Shown piece after piece: positions 47,681 through 60,639 of a DNA stretch of 64,000 nt (within the stretch, counting starts at the first letter, position 1; the number at the start of each line of letters is the position of its first letter). The DNA comes from Corythucha ciliata (taxonomy: Eukaryota; Arthropoda; Insecta; Hemiptera; Tingidae), in assembly GCA_038030265.1 (NCBI GenBank), contig CM075939.1, positions 46,915,253-46,979,252 of the forward strand. The letters are read 5' to 3'. Position numbers and translations under genes: made by a program. The notes beneath the pieces were generated by a model. That model was not told the DNA's origin, made no database searches, and saw only the letters and a program-made list of their open reading frames with translations.

Positions 47681-49365
47681 CGGGAATTAGCACTTTAAAT
47701 TGAATTTAGCAGTGAATTTGCGCTTTTTCTAGACTTTTAAACCTACAGGGCTCGCTCAAACGATCAGTTCAATTGCGCGATTCATCAATTTTAGCCACGC
47801 AGTATGCCTCCACAAACCGCAAAGAAAAGGAATCCCTCCCCCACATTTTAGCTACGGATTTTACTCCATATTATAGCCACGAATCAGATCTTTTTCTCAT
47901 TTCCAGCCTGGAATTAACGCTTTTTTTCGTTCATTTTCTTAATTTCACACCTCAACTTTAACCGCGAAGAGCGAATTTCGCCTTGAAATTATACGTTTTT
48001 AAAAAGTTTTAGCGATGGGCTTACTACACTGGAATAGCTGATTGGCGCTTTTCCTCAAATTTAACCGTTTTTGATGTCTTCTGTGAATCTGCACGAATTA
48101 GCGCTTTTGATCAGTTTTGGGCCTGGGAAGATGCATCAAGAAACCGCAAACTAACACTATTATTGCTTTATGTTAGCGGCAAACTTGCGCTTTTACAACG
48201 CAAAATCACGAATTGTTGGGGCAAAGTCGGGACTGAAATTAGGAAAAAGCGCTAATCCGCACGCAGCTAAAACTGAGAAAAGCGCTAATTCAAGGATTAA
48301 ATAGAGAAAAACGCTATTTCGCGTCTCAAAAAACAAGAAACACGCTTATGCACAGCTGAAATTGTGATAAAGTGCTACAATTTAGCAGCTTTAAAAATTG
48401 AGAAAAACGCTAATTCACAGCTAAAAGGGAGAAACGCCAACTCATGGATTCTCGGGGCAACATTGACTAAAATTTAGAAAAAGCTAAAATAAGGAAAATG
48501 TGCTAATTTACTGCTGAAATTTAGCTGAATGCACATAGCTGAAAATGGGGGCAACTTCAGGGCTGAAATTGAGAAAAAGCGCTAATTCACGCGGCTTAAA
48601 CTGAGAAAAACTCTAATTTACCGATTAAAAAGAGAACAACGCGAATTAGAGTCTAAAAATAAAGAAACACGATATTTATGATAACGTGTTACAATTTGGC
48701 AGCTTTAAAAATTGAGAAAAAACTCGAATTCTCAGAACACGCCAACTCACGGATTCTTGGAACTGGGAATGAAATTGAGAAAAAGCGCTGATTCACGGCG
48801 TGAAATAGAGAAAAACGGGAATTAACGTCTAAAAGTGGAGGAAAACTTCAATTCACAACTATGAGTTATGAAAAATTTCAATTTTACGGATAAAATCGAG
48901 AAGAAGCGCCATAATTCGCAGCTAAAATTAAGAAATGTATGCTCATTTACTGCTAAAATTGAGGGTAAAAAGACTAATTCACAGCTGAAACTGCGAGAAA
49001 AGGCCAACTCGGTGATTCCTGGGGCAACTTTGGGGATAAAATTGAGAAAAAACGGTAATTCGCAGGTGATAATTGGAGTGAAATACGAAGTGGTGTTTAA
49101 AATGGAAAAAAGTGCCAATTCACAGCTTAAATTTGAAAAAATTGCTTATTTGCGGATAAAATTATTGCGAAAGAGTACTCAAATGCTACCTAATTTGCGG
49201 ATTCTTGAGGCAACTTCACGGCTAAGAGCTTATAAAAAGCGCCGATTCGCAGCTAAAAATGGGAAAATGAGCTAATTCGCGCGGATAAAATTGAGAAAAC
49301 GCACATTCGCAGTTTTAGGAGTCAATTTCGTGGCTAAAATTGAGAAAAATATGTACTTCAACGCT
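47680..49365. repeat. Family A array, head-to-head orientation switch
   Basis: Units from 47680 to about 48215 read in minus sense ('ctttttctcatttccagcc'); from 48235 to 49365 they read in plus sense ('aaagcgctaattcacgg'). Longer sub-units of about 180 bp recur in 48290-48790 ('gatttggcagctttaaaaat'-type phrases). The array ends in the conserved unique flank (49381-49440). Confidence 0.85.
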
Positions 49366-49513
49366 GCTAAAAAGTAATATTCCTATTAGTTTCATTAAAG
49401 ACTAAACGGCCTCCTAGAGATTTCCACCCCGCTCCCCGACAGGTGTTGTTCCACCACTGTGAACCTGTATCTTTCGAGTTACAGAAAAAAACAAAAACAC
49501 GAAGAAAATCTCG

Positions 49514-49551
49514 TGGTCCCCCTCCCCTCCTGGTGTTGAGGAGGGGGACCA
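49514..49551. repeat. Perfect 12-bp G/C-rich hairpin
   Basis: 'tggtccccctcc' (49514-49525) and 'ggagggggacca' (49540-49551) are exact complements around a 14-base spacer, about 150 bp beyond the end of a family A array. Confidence 0.8.
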
Positions 49552-52500
49552 TATTGTCATTTTGTCGAAGCTCTCCTCCACCTAATTAATTTTCCGCATT
49601 CACCAATGGTCAAGGGGTGCCACCCCCCGGCGGATGTCATTGGTCAGTTCGTTTCAGCTTTGGGGGGAGGGGCAGCCCTGATTTTTTAGTCCCTTTTCAG
49701 CTTTTTCTGGGCCACCCACTGGATTTGCACCACTATCTTCATACAAGACTGAAACTTTGAGACTCAAGACTTTTAAGATACTGTAAACTGTAATACGATC
49801 CGTTCCAATAAGGCGAAGATTATCTATCTCTACATCACTCTATCTCTCTCTTTCAAACCTGAGCTCAATCTTCTTTCCAAAAGCGTACATCCCATTGCCA
49901 TCTTTGAAGCCCATCAAGGCGAAGTTTTGTCTTATCTTCAATCCTCCTTCCCCCCCCCCTGCCGAACAGCACTATTCCTTTCCATAACCCCACTTCCAAG
50001 CTCGAAACCCTAGCCTCTGTACGGGGAATGACGAGATGAATTGACGACGTCGAAAGAAACCCTCTCGGTTCTTGGCTGTGCGGTTGTGGTCGTTTGGTGG
50101 GTGTCTGTGTGTGTGTGAGTATGACGTGCGGGGTCGGGGGGGGGGCAGTAGGGAGTTTAAGAATAAAAAGAATAGGTCGGCCTCAACCTAAACAATGAGC
50201 CTGATTAGGAGAAAAAAAGTCAGTGTGTGCGTGAAAATGAGAGAGTGAGAGAGAGAAAACAAAAAATGTTTTAAGTCCTATTGTTTTGTCTTCTGGGCGT
50301 TGAAGAACGCCCTGGAGCTCAAAACAAAAACAACAAAATAAACGAAGCGGATAGGAGAGATAAGAAGAAGAAAAAAAAATCACTCCAGGGCATTGTATTT
50401 CTGTCCAAAATTTAATTCCTGTTTTTTTTTTTTTTTATAGACCTGAAAATTAGACGAGAGTTTAAAATAAGCGTCACAACTTCAGTTTTGTAAAATGGGG
50501 GGGGGGGGATAAATAGAGATATACATCATACCCCTACGCTGTTTTTAATCGTGTCTATTATTTCTTTCTCCGTCTAAAACCCTGTTCCTACGGTCCTCGA
50601 CAACGGCAACATTAATCATTCATCATTTTAACTTGTTTAGAACAAATATAACCCGTGTCCACTGACTTTTTGAATAAAAATATAACTTTATTGATCTCAA
50701 GCATGACAAGTTTCTTGAACATTGAACAATAGACTACTATACTTTAATTATTATTATCGCTATCATAATCATCATCATAAAAGTCGTTGTCCTTTTGTTA
50801 GTTTAGTTCGTTCCGCGCATTCCTGTCGATGCAGCCTCGTCAGATTTTTTTGTCTCCTTCCATCTGAAGAGAGGAGTGTGAGTGCGGGGGGGGGGGGAGT
50901 TCAAAAGTAAAGAGCCAACTTCAAAAAAAAAAAGAAACAAGTTTTAACTTCTTCAAACGCATTTTATAATGACGCTGAAGCGTGTTTAAAGCTCGTGGCT
51001 CTTATAGCGATGCGAAAACTGAAATTATACACGAGTGAAAGAATGAGGGGGCACATTGTCGGTCAAAATTTGGCAAAACGTTGTTTTTCGTGGGAAAAAA
51101 ACAAAAAGTTTGCGTGTCTCATTGTCAGTGGAAGTACGAGACCCTTTTTTGGAAACGCTTCGGTTTCAGCTTGTCCGTTGGGTGAGTGATGGGGGGGGAG
51201 GGCTGGAGAGGACTCCAAAATTGGATTGGAGTGAATCTTGACGGGTGCACATCACCTTTCTAGAATGCGTTCAATGTGACATTTAAAGGCTTTCCCGAGG
51301 AATATTATGTTGTCAGCAGGAAAAAAAAAAAGACCTTGAAACTCGAGAATCATTACCCCCTACACTCACCACTCATCCAATAAATGACTTCCACACAACT
51401 CTACACATTTTAATGAGTATAACCATTCATGTGATGCACGAAACTTGTTGCTTTCACCTGGGAAGAATGAACCAATCAAGTTTCAACCCCTATATAAAGC
51501 ACCCCTTTCACATATTATTAAAGATTGATTAATTACCCTCTTCAGCTGATGTCAAGTCTCATTAGCTCGACCCCCAAAACTCTATTACTCTGCTTTTGAA
51601 TTGGGTTGTTGGAGGGGCGAGGGGATGTAACTATAAAAATGGGATCACGAAGTAATTAGAAAGTAAAAATTAAAAAATGGGGAGGCCTTTTTGTTTTTGT
51701 TTTTTTTTTTCAAAAACCACACTGCAGTGGACTGTTGTTGCATTTTTTGACCTCGAGATCTCATTTTATAAGTCCCTTGAAGTAAAGTTGATCGTAGATG
51801 ATGTGAACGGGGTTGACGGGAGAACCACTTTATACCACTACAACACTCATCGTTTCTGTATTTTTCCGTAATTTGCCAGACAACCAGTCTTTAAACTCGC
51901 GGCGGGTACCACTCTCCTGTCTCCCCCCCCCCCGTCACACCACAATTCCCAAGCACAGACAACTACCGCTCTAAAAACCATGAAATAGTATAACTATTAT
52001 TCCCCACCCTTCCTCACCTATTGTGATTGCCATTAGAGAGACAGAAAGGCAAAGTTATAAAAAAGGATGAGAGAAGGAGGAGGAGGTGAGTTTCATGGTG
52101 TGTTGGATGGTGATGGGGGGGGGGGGGTTTCTTAGACCTTTCGTGTATCAAGTTTCCTAATAAAGATTTGATTTTACTTTAAAGGCAAATAATAATCGTA
52201 ATATTACATATTTTTTTGTTACAAGCGTGAATTAAATATATTTTTTCTATCTCACTTAACCACTTTTCTGTCATTCAAGGTCTAGAGTTAATTAATAATT
52301 TATAGAAAGAGAAAATCTCTTTTAAATTGATTCCAATGAATTAAAATAATTTTTAAGAAAAGGAAATAAACGCCTGTTCAAGTGAAACATTGCGTGACCC
52401 TCCTTCGTCACTCCTTTTTTGACTTCGCGCCCAACTCTAATAATGAGAGCTCTAACAAACGTCGAATAATTATTTTATTCGCAGCAGAATACCGGACGTA

Positions 52501-52735
52501 TACTTTTATCAGACAAAAATCGGACTGTTTTGCTCCATTCAAGAAGCCTTGAAAAATATACTTTCGCCGAGTATTGTTGCAATGTTACACGTTGACTCTG
52601 CCAGACACCGCGACTCCCAGGCTTTTTCTTCAGGGCTATCCATGGTGCGACCGCCACGCCCCCTGAAAACACCCAAAGCAGCCAAAAACCCCAGAATCAA
52701 CAGTTTGTCTGATGGAAAATCTTTTTTGATTTATG
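49552..52735. other. Non-coding DNA
   Basis: No supportable gene. It contains G/C runs (49941-49950, 50138-50146, 50499-50508, 50885-50897, 51924-51933, 52116-52127), a TG run (50103-50118) and an AT-rich stretch (52140-52380). Confidence 0.45.
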
Positions 52736-52739
52736 CAAT

Positions 52740-53255
52740 TTATCCGTAAATTTACGCAGTTTCGTTCAATTTTATATTTTTACAAAAATCGACCAGAGGT
52801 TTCTGGTAAGAAATTTTGACGATTTCGTGGATTTGGCCAATGAATAAATCAACTTCACGAGTTGTACCCTTTCGAGGCCAAAATTATGCGGATTTTTGGC
52901 ACCACTCACAGATCCAAAATTCAAATTGTCGCTGGTTTTGCTCACACAAAAAGAAAATAGCTCGAATTGGCACATCAGACTCAAATTTCAAGGGCTCCTT
53001 GGCCCATTTGGTTCTTTAAGCAAAGCCAACTTAATTTCACTTACTTACTAAAACTTAATTTCACGGATCTGACCCTTTCAGAAACCAATTTCGCGGATTC
53101 GGCACCTTCAAAACACAAAAGTTTGTGAGGTTGGCCCAGTTGAGAGATCCATATTTGCTGGTACCCAAGAAAGAGAAAGGGTTATAGGAGTGTACGAGAG
53201 AGTAAAAAGCCACCCCAATAAGAAAACGCTGCAGATTTGTGGGTGCTGCCAAAAG
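52740..53255 (+). repeat. Family E degenerate array
   Basis: Units such as 'accaatttcgcggattcgg' plus 'caccttcaaaa' and 'tttcacggatctgaccctt' recur about every 40-60 bp. Flanking 'gcgaccgccac' (52648-52658) and 'gcgacagccgccac' (53283-53296) are direct, not inverted. Confidence 0.55.
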
Positions 53256-53259
53256 TCAG

Positions 53260-55430
53260 ATAGAAAGGTTTTCTGTATGACTTTGGTGCTGCGACAGCCG
53301 CCACTGGGGCGTGAGTTCCATTATTCAACCCTTTGAGATACACCTCTGTCCTCTACAGAAAGTAAAACTCCTGGAAAAACATGAAATCCTGGCAAATTGA
53401 TGAGTTTAGCTTTGTTGGTGTGAAGTACGGCCAGCTTTTCTAGGCGCTCTCCATTGAGCAGAGCTCTGGATCCTCGTCTGGGTTTGACCACAAAATTCGT
53501 GAGATCCTGGAAAAAGCGGCAAACCCCTCTCAAATCACGCGAGAACCCGTTGAACCGCTCGTCGGATCATAAGTCCGTTTTGATTTCAAGATTCTTCGCG
53601 TCAAGATACGCACAGATTCTTCCAATTTTTTAAAAACTGCCAGTTCATTCAGGGGGGGGGGACAATTTTTATGACATTCGAGACAATTTGAAATGTCTGA
53701 TTTGAGTCGGACGAGGCTTATGAGTCCTTCTCGGACAATGGTAGACTGTGGTACGCTTCCAGCTCGGGTCAAAACACATCAAAGCAGAAACGTCAGTACC
53801 CCTAAAGGAGGGGGGGATACCAAAGCGTTTCGCGTTTTCGTTGGGTTTCAGTAACATTTTTTTGTTTCTTTTGGACTCCAATGAGGAGGAGGCTAATGAG
53901 CTTCACTTGTGTGTGAGCACTTCAATTGAGCTTCAAGGCTGTCTAAATTGGCGTGGCCCGTGTAGTCCGCTGAAAAATTCGAGGTCAAAAAAGCTCAAAA
54001 TCACGGGAGGAACACTCCTTCAGAGTTCAGAGGCTCGTCGTCTGATCGTAAATCCGTTTTAGCTTGATTTGTCGGATTATCCACAAGTTACACAGTTCCG
54101 TCCAATATAATAAATGTTGGCCATTTTCGCCAAAGTCGCCCCTACTGGGGTTAGGTTGTCAATTTTGACTATTTTCAAGCCATTTTTGCGAATAGTTTCG
54201 ATTTTGACTTGAATGTGGTTGTGATTTATGAGCCCAACAGACAATGCGGGCCTCAACGCGAAAAGTGGGTAGATGGAATGCGGAGTGACAATCACGTGGT
54301 CTCCTCGGCTGTAAATCACCAATATAATGTCTAACAATGTGTGCTTGTCAATTCCCAAGAGCCAAATATTTAGTTCTCGGAGCAAAATTGACATTTTTCC
54401 GGCATGGGCTCTAAGTTCTTTCAGAATTTGGGCAATTTGAGGAGTTACGACCTACCTTGCCTATATTTCCCAGCTTCTGATGCTCAAATACGCTTTCTTT
54501 CATCATCCATTCAGATTCTAAGGACTATTTCGGAAATAAAGACCAATATAATTAAGATTCGAGGGCTAAATTGGCGATTTCCTAGTTGAGACGCCATATT
54601 AGATAATTTGAGGAGCTCAGATAGGTAATTTTTAACCCCCGGTAGTTTAATTACGCGCTCTTCGACCAACCGTTCAGATTTTTCGGCCCATTTTCAGATC
54701 AAAATTGAAGAATCGATGACTAAATTGACAATTTGTCGACTGAAACGCTACTTTCTCTGGTAATTTTAGGCGATGAGAGGGTATTTTGATAACTTTCAGG
54801 CTTTGATGACTAACCATCTCATGTCTGTTTTGAATTTGGGGTGATTTTCAGCGGTAAAATTTGTCGTTTTCTTGCCGTTATCAAGATTATTTTAGAGAGA
54901 TTGGTCTTTCAGTTGAAATTACGCGGCTTTTGACAGAAGAGTCACACTCTGCGACCGTCAGTCTACAGTCGTAGTTGCTCAAAGGTACAACATCCCCTTT
55001 CCTATATTCGAGCTTCCCCTCAACTACCCTACCACCAAATTACGTCTGGCCAGCCAGATGACTGCGGATTCTGCGGGCCAAGCTAGGTTCTGCTTGGAAT
55101 TTTCCCCCCACAAACCTGACTTGCGCCTCAAATTACAACAATTTATGCTTCGAATCATTCTAGGTCCAAAAAAAAAATGGTTATTTTAAGCCGCTAAAAT
55201 GAAAAATTGCCCTAGGAATGACTTGTCTAAGCAGCCACAGGGCACGGAAAGTGACCAATTTGGTCACATACTAAATCATCGGGCGTGGCGGAGAGAAAAA
55301 AAGACAATTTAGCCTGAAAAAGCTGAAAAGCTTGGTGCGGTGTGATGAGGCCCCCCCCCCTTCCCCCCGACAGGTAAACGACTGGAAATTGAGCTGCAGA
55401 GAGACAGAGCTGTAGCTATCAGGACGCGAT
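53260..55430. other. Non-coding DNA with weak long-period repeats
   Basis: No gene is recognised. A phrase 'gctcgtcg..gatcataagtccgtttt' near 53555-53580 recurs near 54028-54060 as 'gctcgtcg..gatcgtaaatccgtttt', suggesting a unit of about 470 bp. Family B-like fragments are scattered to 55000. Confidence 0.4.
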
Positions 55431-55434
55431 TTTT

Positions 55435-55865
55435 CTCAATTTCAGCTGCGATTGAGTGTTTTTTTTCCTCAATTTTATGACCACAAAACAGCGCTTCAAA
55501 GCACGTACTCAATTGGGCGTTTTTTGAAGTGGCTTCCAGATGCCACGAATTTGTACTTTCTCCCAGTTTTTGGCACAAGTAAATTTTTTTCCTGACAGAT
55601 TCGAATAAACTCCTCCCCCCCGCACATTTGTCACTTTTTTTTTTTTTTTTTTTTTTTTTTTCATAGTTATGGCAATCCAATAATGAGTGTTTTTGGTCAA
55701 ATTCAGCCGTGAAATTGACCCCAGATGCTGTTGATGCGATTGAGTGTTTTTTTCTCAAATTTACGACCACAAAACAGCGCTTTTCCTCAATTGCATGGAC
55801 TCAATTGAGCTGTTTTTGGTCATTTTTAGCCGTGAAGTGGTTTCCAGATGCCACGAATTTGTACC
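55435..55865 (-). repeat. Tandemly duplicated family A block (about 288-bp higher-order unit)
   Basis: 'gcgattgagtgttttttt' begins at about 55447 and again at about 55735. Both copies continue with 'gaccacaaaacagcgctt' and 'ttccagatgccacgaattt'. The second copy is broken at 55874 by the hAT-like element and resumes at 57778. A T27 run (55635-55661) lies in the first copy. Confidence 0.8.
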
Positions 55866-55873
55866 TATACTTT

Positions 55874-57777
55874 CAGGGGCATAGCCAGCCCATGATCAAG
55901 GGGTGGGCAGCCAGCCAGCCACTCGGATTCAGAGTTGGTGAGGGGGGGAGGCGCACGTCTTGAGAAAAAGTGCTCGTTCGCGGATGAAATCCATGAAAAG
56001 GACATTTTCCGGCTAGTACTGAGCGAAAACACCCATTCACGGCTAGAATTGAGAAATGGTGCTGATTCACGTTAAACTTGAGAAATAAATCTGCTCATTA
56101 TTCGCGGTTGAAATTGAGAAAACACACCATTTTGCGGTTTCGCGATCCAAAGTCCGGGCCGAAATTAAGAAAATGCGCTAACTCACGGTTTACAGTGCTC
56201 TTTCCACGGCTAAAATTGACAAAATAAATCGCGCGTTCAATGTAGAATTGAGAAAAATCGCTCATTTGCGGCTAAAATTGAGAAATGGAGCTCATTCACG
56301 GAGGTAAAATTGAGAGAAGGCACCAGTTCGTGGTTTCTCAAACCAACACCTCAGAGATCATTTTTGAAAAAGTGATAATTTACTGTTTTTATTTTATACA
56401 TTTATATAGCAAGTTTGCGGGTACAATCGAGAAAGAGGGCGACATAGCGCACACATTTTTGAAAAAGTTCTTATTTTCGGCTAAAATGAAGGCACATTGA
56501 GGAAAACACCTATTTTAAGGTTCGCGATGCAACGCCCGGTTCAAAATTAATGGAATTCGTGGACCTTTTCACTGCTGAAATTTGAAATGGGGAATTGCTC
56601 AAGGCAGAATTGAGATTAAAGAACGAAATTGCGGCTAAAATTGAGGGAAAACGAATTGGCAAAATTGTCACCGTTTTTTGTTGTTGGTTTTTTGGTGTAA
56701 TTGTCGTGGCTAAAATTGAGAAATAGTGTTCATTCACAGGTTACATTGAGGAAAAACTGTTCTTTTGCGGCTGAAATTGACCGAACGCAGAATGCACCTA
56801 TTCGCGATTTATAGGCGATGCTGAGTGCTGGCCGTAATTATAATAGTAAATCTAAAATGCGTTATTTCATGGTTTTTTGAGACCTTTCTTTGGTTAAAAT
56901 CAAGAAAATATGCTATAGTTTGAGGTAGAGTTGGGAAAAGCACTCAGTTTCATCCAAAATTAAAAAAAAAAACGTCAATTCGACGCTACAAATAGTGCTC
57001 ATTCACGAGTTAAATGGGAGGGGGGATTCTGTGCAACTCCTCTTGAGGAAAAACTGGATCTGCCACGCCTGTGGGCAGATTCACTGGCGAAAATAACAGA
57101 TAAACCATTGCCTTTTTGCACGCTTCTAACATGATCTGGAGGTTAGAATCGCGTCAATTCACGGTCATCAGGGACTAAATTTGCACAGAAACGGCCACTA
57201 TCCGTCAAAAATAAATATCTGCTGGAAACCTGTCGTTTGTAGTCTTCTATTTCGGATTTTATGTCGAAAAATTGAAACTTCTCTCCCCCTACCCCACCCA
57301 GGAAGTGATACTTTTGGAGCTGAACTTAAAAATTTTAGACCCGAGACGGTATACAGAGCTGGCAGTTTCTCTCCCACCATAAGTCTATAGGGCACAGCTG
57401 GCTAAACATGATTTGAGCTAACCCAAACACACGAAATTGCGCGTCGAACCTTGCGAAAATGGGATTTTAGTGCGAAAAATCAGCAAAATCGGTTTCCAAG
57501 TTAAGCCGACCGTCGAAATCGGTTTGTTAGCAACAAACATCCGCAAATTTTTGATTTTTGGTGAAACCGATGTGCGAACATCTGTTGTTTTTTTAGTGAG
57601 AAAAATCCGCAAAATTGGTTTTATGGAGTGAAGTATAATAATTTTGTGTTTCTGTTAGCCAGATCAGGGAAAATGTTTTTGGAATTTTGGGGGTGGGCAG
57701 CTGCCCCACGAAATCTGCGTTTTTGATTCTAGGGGAGGGCAACTGCCCACCCCTGCCCCCCGCTGGCTACGCCCATG
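55874..57777. mobile_element. hAT-like non-autonomous element carrying array family A
   Basis: Flanked by the perfect 8-bp duplication 'tatacttt' (55866-55873 and 57778-57785). Left end 'caggggcatagccagccc'; right end, reverse-complemented, 'catgggcgtagccagc'. Length is 1904 bp with no transposase frame. The interior is plus-sense family A (55965-56810), then family E-like units, then a GC-rich arm with 'gggtgggcagctgcccc'. Both arms are alignable with those of the element at 17948-19800. The neighbouring duplicated unit retains an unfilled version of the site (near 55549-55575), supporting the boundaries. Confidence 0.85.
55965..56990 (+). repeat. Family A array internal to the hAT-like element
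   Basis: Units like 'cattcacggctagaattga' plus 'gaaatggtg' occupy the left half of the element. Orientation is opposite to the array into which the element inserted. Confidence 0.75.
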
Positions 57778-57875
57778 TATACTTTCTCTCAGTTTTTGGC
57801 GAAAATACACATTTTTCCTGATATCTTCAAATTAACTCCCCCCCCCACCATTTTGTCGCAAATATGTTGTTTTTT

Positions 57876-57901
57876 GACTTATTATTTCTCAATAATAAGT
57901 C
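57876..57901. repeat. Perfect 10-bp hairpin
   Basis: 'gacttattat' and 'ataataagtc' pair exactly around 'ttctca'. It lies in a stretch of about 400 bp (57865-58270) that is absent from the first copy of the duplicated unit. Confidence 0.7.
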
Positions 57902-58319
57902 TTTGTAATCGTATCGCAAAAAAAAAAAAAAATGTTTAACCCCCCTCAAAATTTGTAGTTTTACGTTTCAAAGTGCGTAGAATCCGAATCTAAAATAATA
58001 ATAAAAAAAAATGTCCGTCTGCCGTCCATCATCCGGACCATATCTTGCCCTAGGATAGCTCGAAAAAACTCGTTCTTTTTTTTCGTTTGATCAAATAACT
58101 CCCTGGGGTTTTATGGGCCAAAAGCGGGTCCAAAATGGGAATTTTCAAAGGATTTGGGATCATAGGGGTGTGGGGTGTCGATTTTCATGTAATTTCAAGC
58201 CGGATTTGACTACATCCATGAATAATAAACCTATAAACTGTCGAAATAATAAGGCATTGTACGATAATTCGCAGCGTTTTTCAGTTATGGCAGTCCTGAA
58301 ATGAAGTGTTTTCGGTCAA

Positions 58320-59285
58320 ATTTAGCCGTGAAATTGCCATTAGATGCTGTGACGAACCGTAAATTTGCTTCCAAGATGCCAGGAAATGGCGTGGCGAACG
58401 AGTTGATTTCGGCAGTGAAAGTTGCGGCCAGAACAGAAAATTAAAGCTTTTTTTCAATTGTTACCGCAAAGTTGCCTTCAGAGGCCACAAATTTGCCTAT
58501 TTCCTTCATTTTTAGACGTAAATGAACATTTTTTCCCTACAATTTTTTTCCTTTTGTTTACAAATTAGAGTTTTTTCATCAACTTAAACTGCAAATGAGC
58601 GCTTTTTCTCAATCTTAGCGGTCATCCCCTCCAGAAACCCCCAATTGGCGTTTTCCCAATTTGTCTGCAAATGATCACCTTATCTCAATTGCAGTCGCGG
58701 AAATGCTCAAGAGCAGAGCATTATAACATTTTCCCTAAATTTCAGTCGTAAAATGGCCACCATAAACTGCGAATTAGCTGTTTTTTGCTCAATTCTAGTC
58801 TCGAATGTGTACGGAGAAAACGTGATTAGGCTCAATTTATCAATTGAAGCCTCGAATAAGTGATTTGTTTCAATTTTATCCACGAATTAGCGCATTTTCT
58901 CAATTTTTAGTCGCGAATTTCAATTCGTTTCACTTCATTTCGAGTCACGCAATTACAGCGTTCGGTGTTTTCAGCGGGAAACGCCCGTGTACTGTTCTAT
59001 CTGGGCGTTTTCAATGGAAATCGCGCGGGTCACGCCTCTTTTAAGATAAGGGGTGTGTCATGAATTAGAGTTTTCCCTCAATTACTCACGAATTAACGTT
59101 TTTATTAACGTTCCTTTGATGTGAATTGGCGTTTTCATCGATTTGACAACGAGCCAAAAATGGCCCCATCTGGAAGCAGTGAATTGGCGTTTACTTGATT
59201 TTATCTACGAATGAGAGCTTTTCACTCAATTTAAACCGCGATTTAGCTCTTTTTCTCAGAATTATCAATTTTATTTCATCTAAAT
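58320..59285 (-). repeat. Family A degenerate tandem array
   Basis: Units like 'agcgctttttctcaatctta' and 'tgaattggcgtttt' recur for about 1 kb, in the same sense as the 55435-55865 block of which it is the continuation. Confidence 0.75.
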
Positions 59286-59289
59286 TGAT

Positions 59290-60340
59290 CGAAACTATAG
59301 CGGGTTTTCTAAACTTTTTGGCCCGCACTCGCTCTGGCACCACTAAAACTCCCCGGAGCGGAACACGCCGCAGCATTGTGCTAAATTCATAGCAACACCT
59401 GCACCCTCTCGACACCCTTCAATCCAATCTCACGTTCCTTGCGTGTCACAAACCATGTTTTTCTCTGTCACCGTCAATAATGTTGTCGTCACCTTGATTT
59501 GACGTGAATCATCTTCCCCGAAAATTAGGGGAAAATTTGAATGAAACAGAAAAAAAAAAAAAAAAAACTTTGAAAGAAAATACGAATATAATCAAACCCA
59601 CTTATTAAGCAATTTTCTTGTTTGCTTACCGCGCGAAATGGTCCTCGTTTTTTGTTGTATTTTTTTTCTTCTCAAAGTTATTATTCTGTGATTCGGTTGT
59701 TTTGGGTGATTCTATAGGCGGGTTGGTGTTTGTAGGGGGGGGGGGGCGATGGATAGGATGGGGGAGGGGATTCGTTTCTTGTGTCCTTAATGGCATAATT
59801 GCTTACTCAGTTTGCATGTGCGTGAGAACTAAAAGAAAATGTGGAAAGTCACAAAAAAAAACATCAATTAAGGCCGGAATGAAACAATTTTTAGTTCAAA
59901 TTATTAGAAATTTTGTGCCCCCCTGGGCTTCAATTACAGTGAAAGGCATTAATCAAAGGAGCGGTGGGGGAGAAAAACTGGTTGGTAAAAAAAAAAATTA
60001 TAAAAAATAGTTTAATTGGATCGATCATGTTGCAAGTGTGCCAATTGTGTGAAATAGTAGGTTTCCTGATTGCCACTTAAGGGCGAGGGGGCCGGTGCGG
60101 AGCCTTGCGGGTAATTCCCTTAGCGTTGAAACAATGACAGGCAAAGCAGAAGCGAAAAAAAAAAAAGTGCAACTCTTTTGTAAGCAATTAGATGAAGTCA
60201 TGCGCTTTCGCAGAATAGTGGAAATCGAGGTTTTTCTACAAGGAAATTACCAGCGTGGGAGAGAGATAGAGACAAAAAAATGAGCGGCACGTATGTACTT
60301 GAAGGGGTTGAATGAATAAGAAGTTTTATAACTTTTCCCC
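59290..60340. other. Spacer downstream of USO1
   Basis: No supportable gene. It contains an A20-type run (59549-59567), a G11 run (59736-59747) and short frames without family resemblance. Confidence 0.45.
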
Positions 60341-60344
60341 TCTT

Positions 60345-60350
60345 TTTATT
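60345..60350 (-). terminator. Candidate polyadenylation signal of USO1
   Basis: AATAAA on the minus strand about 290 bp below the stop codon. It is the nearest canonical hexamer I found; the cleavage site is unknown. Confidence 0.4.
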
Positions 60351-60639
60351 CAAGGTTAAATGATTAATTTAACTTGTCGGCACGTACTCGTATCTCACCC
60401 CTCGGGGTGCAATGGGGATGGTGGAGAGGTGAGGGGGGGGGGACTGCGGCAGGAGCGCCTACGCTCACTCAGAAAATGTGCGATCTGTCAGCCACACACG
60501 GCATGAAAGATACCAGCAGTGCATAGGGCAATATTAAAATAAACAAAATCAATGAAATTAATTTAATTTTGTACGAAATAATAATAATTTACGCTACTTT
60601 TTAGCAATGATTTTCTCTCGAACTAGGCCCGTTCTCTAA

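Noticed and set aside
48868..49275. 135-codon frame with repeating 'NSQLKLR' peptides
   Set aside because: It is the translation of a decayed 30-bp tandem array; the periodic peptide follows from the unit length being a multiple of three.
52648..53296. Inverted termini around the family E array
   Set aside because: The similar 'gcgac..ccgccac' stretches are in direct orientation, so they are array units rather than transposon ends.
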